This document shows, piece after piece, positions 62,301 to 64,000 of a DNA stretch of 64,000 nucleotides. The translations under genes were made by a program, and so were the position numbers. This stretch comes from Ariolimax columbianus (Eukaryota > Mollusca > Gastropoda > Stylommatophora > Arionidae). Positions within the stretch are counted from its first letter, which is position 1. Every line of letters begins with the position of its first letter. The DNA is taken from contig JAVGWX010000005.1 in the NCBI GenBank assembly GCA_036924085.1, forward strand, positions 80,616,666-80,680,665. The letters run 5' to 3'. The notes below the pieces were generated by a model, which was not told the origin of the DNA, made no database searches, and worked only from the letters and a program-made list of their open reading frames with translations.

Positions 62301-63000
62301 AGCCAATGTCAAAATAAACAGGGTGTTGATCATAGAACTGTTCTTTGCGGGTGATGCCGCAAAGCTTACTGTCCACATTTTCTGATGCCTGCTATGAGTT
62401 TAAATTAACAATCAACAAAAAGAAAACACAAGTTATGGTCCAGGTTGCCAACAAGGCACCAATCATCTCTATTGATGATGAGGATCCGGAGGTAGTAGAT
62501 CACTTTACATACCTGGGATCCACAGTCGATAATAGAGTAATCATGGACCAAGAGATCAATATCAGGATAGGCTAGGCAGCAACAATGAACAGATTAACAA
62601 AAAATGGTCTGGGAAATCAAGAAGCTCACTGTTAAAACAAAAACACTTGTTTACCAGGCCTGTGTCCTCAACACCCTTCTTTATGGCAGTGAGACATGGT
62701 CTATCCACCATGGGAACAGGACACCATGGATCATGTTACATGCAAAGGCAGGATTTAAGCATAGAATACAGCCAAAGGAGATACTGATTGTGGATTGGCT
62801 AAGGACTTAGCGTTTGAGAAGACACGTCACACCATGTGATGCCGCAAACAGTCCTGACTTTCCATGGACATACTGTGGAAGAAGTTTTTCTGCTCGGATT
62901 GGATTTACGAGTCACATTAAGTTATCTTTATGAACTGTAGTTACATCCCCTTTTTCAAAGCACAATTACTATCGTCTGACAAGACAGGAAGAGCCAATGA
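62301..63000 (+). pseudogene. LINE RT palm/thumb with C2H2 end, inserted
   Basis: ACYEFKLTINKKKTQVMVQV, VDHFTYLGSTVDNRVIMDQE, TVKTKTLVYQACVLNTLLYG and SETWSIHHG are followed by a deletion and the zinc-finger end YCGRSFSARIGFTSHIK. The same C-terminal finger occurs in the 22611-24638 protein (CSRCFRARIGLFSHMRT). It ends GAGCCAATGAATGAATGATG, an AATG-type tail. It lies inside an older RT fragment whose two halves are at 62236 and 63001. Confidence 0.75.
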
Positions 63001-63420
63001 ATGAATGATGATAACGTGCTCCCCAAGTATGTGAAATATTTCACCTATTTGATTTGCTGTTTTTCAAGGACGATATTGATGTCTCCAGCTATTCTAGATA
63101 TTTTCCTCAGTTTTTTTCTACATTGGTTTTCATGCTGTATTCTTTGTATGTTGTATTTAGTTTATCAATATGTTGTTGCAATTGCATGTCTGAAGTTCTG
63201 CTTGATCGTCGGTGAAAATAAGTTCATTTCAGATGTAATTCATTTAAGACTGACTAATAGTTCACCAATATGTTGCTACCTTCATTTGGGTTGGCTGTTT
63301 TACAAGTTAAATGTGGTCTACAATATTATGTCAATAAACAACAAAAGGGATAGCAGTTTTACTTTTAGCAAACATCCTTTCGAACAGAGCACTTTCTATC
63401 AATGTAAAGACTTTCGATAT
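63001..63420 (-). pseudogene. LINE RT fragment, piece 2 (split)
   Basis: Parallel to 10660-11100: GATAACGTGC, TTCATGCTGT-TTCTTTGTATG, TTTAGTTTATCAATATGTTG, TTCATTTGGGTTGGCTGTTT and CGAACAGAGCACTTTCTATC. On the minus strand this reads the QQHIDKLNTTYKEYSM segment after the FADD motif, which itself is lost here. More diverged than the copy at 10580-11110. Confidence 0.7.
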
Positions 63421-63930
63421 ATTAATTTAGTCAGCTTCTTTGTAATAAAATTGCTAATGATTAACATTTTTATTACAAAGAACTGAAGAGGTAATGATTA
63501 GTAAGATGTTACAATCCTGAGGAGTGTGAGTAAATAAGATAAGATTACGATATAAAAATTATAAATATAAGGCTTGACTTTGACTACTTTGATTGAAGCA
63601 TGTGTCACACGTTTAAAGTTAAGAACGTCGCTATGACATTGTATGCTGACTCCAGCCCTCTGTCTTATTTTACATAAACAGATATACTAAGATTTATACA
63701 ATGATTTAACTATATTCGTGGTCAAATGTTTTATTTATGATCTGTTTACTTACATCGTTCTGCTACCAATACTTCTTTTGCTTTACAACGGATGTAGAAG
63801 ATGTCACGTCGTATGTAAACGACAATGTTGGATCGGTTGTGAGTTTGGTCAATCAAATTTATCTTTCCTCGTCGTCAGCTTTAGAACCAAGTGGTAAGCA
63901 GAACCGATTCAACTTCACAACAATTCGGAG
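63421..63930. other. No gene recognised
   Basis: AT-rich, no assignable frame. Confidence 0.4.
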
Positions 63931-64000
63931 GTGTCGGACCGAAAGGTGTAAGTATCGTAGTCAAGCTATAAACTACGACACAACGCATTCCATTCTCTGG
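63931..64000 (+). mobile_element. SINE core, cut by the window edge
   Basis: GGTGTCGGACCGAAAGGTGT, then GTATCGTAGTCAAGC and ACGACACAACGCATTCC match the shared 3' half of the (GAA)n SINE family. It runs off the window at 64000, so its tail and duplication are not visible. Confidence 0.85.

Noticed and set aside
1..64000. Prokaryotic or phage gene clusters
   Set aside because: No operon layout or ribosome binding sites; splice sites, animal transposons and C2H2 arrays show eukaryotic nuclear DNA.

Overview
This is animal nuclear DNA, almost certainly from an invertebrate. It has spliced C2H2 zinc-finger genes, no bacterial gene layout, and a dense sediment of decayed transposable elements. I cannot name the species; no single feature separates arthropod, mollusc, annelid or another lineage. 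Only two loci look like host genes, both on the minus strand and both encoding tandem C2H2 zinc-finger proteins. ZNF-1 has its zinc-finger exon at 30101-31978 (17 fingers, one degenerate). ZNF-2 has at least three exons at 59137-59237, 55943-56063 and 53228-54534 (10 fingers, with an 11th readable beyond a stop codon). Their leaders and fingers align, so they are paralogues about 22 kb apart.

Layout. 1-4860 holds piggyBac, LINE endonuclease and DDE_3 transposase relics in AT-rich DNA. 4861 to about 8170 is a hAT element whose transposase is broken by a SINE and by a CR1-like tail. 8207-13075 is a mosaic of minus-strand LINE pieces. 13081-16395 is a long RTE-type LINE. 16440-19355 is another LINE, interrupted by a SINE and by a 60-bp minisatellite grown out of its own coding sequence. 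20260-21942 is a large inverted repeat. 22155-24950 is a CR1-like copy into which a younger LINE with an intact 2-kb reading frame was inserted. 26651-27412 is a complete-ended but internally deleted Tc1 element. 30-32 kb is ZNF-1. 32-53 kb is CR1-like, RTE-like and RNase H-bearing LINE copies plus SINEs. 53-59 kb is ZNF-2, with a LINE, an RNase H-LINE piece and a SINE in its introns. 60-64 kb is LINE fragments, a degenerate tandem repeat and two SINE families.

How the parts relate. At least nine copies of one CR1-like family share a GACGTTAAGTTAAG-type 3' end. Six copies of a SINE ending in (GAA)n carry, in most cases, clear target-site duplications. That tail resembles the 3' end of the RNase H-bearing LINE, which may have mobilised it. 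A second, tRNA-headed SINE shares a central core with the first. Several insertions are nested and give relative ages. Nearly every element is dead: missing catalytic residues, stops and frameshifts are recorded per feature. The exceptions are the open frame at 22611-24638 and the RNase H frame at 36971-37774. Nothing here forms an operon or pathway. I found no CRISPR array, rRNA or functional tRNA gene.
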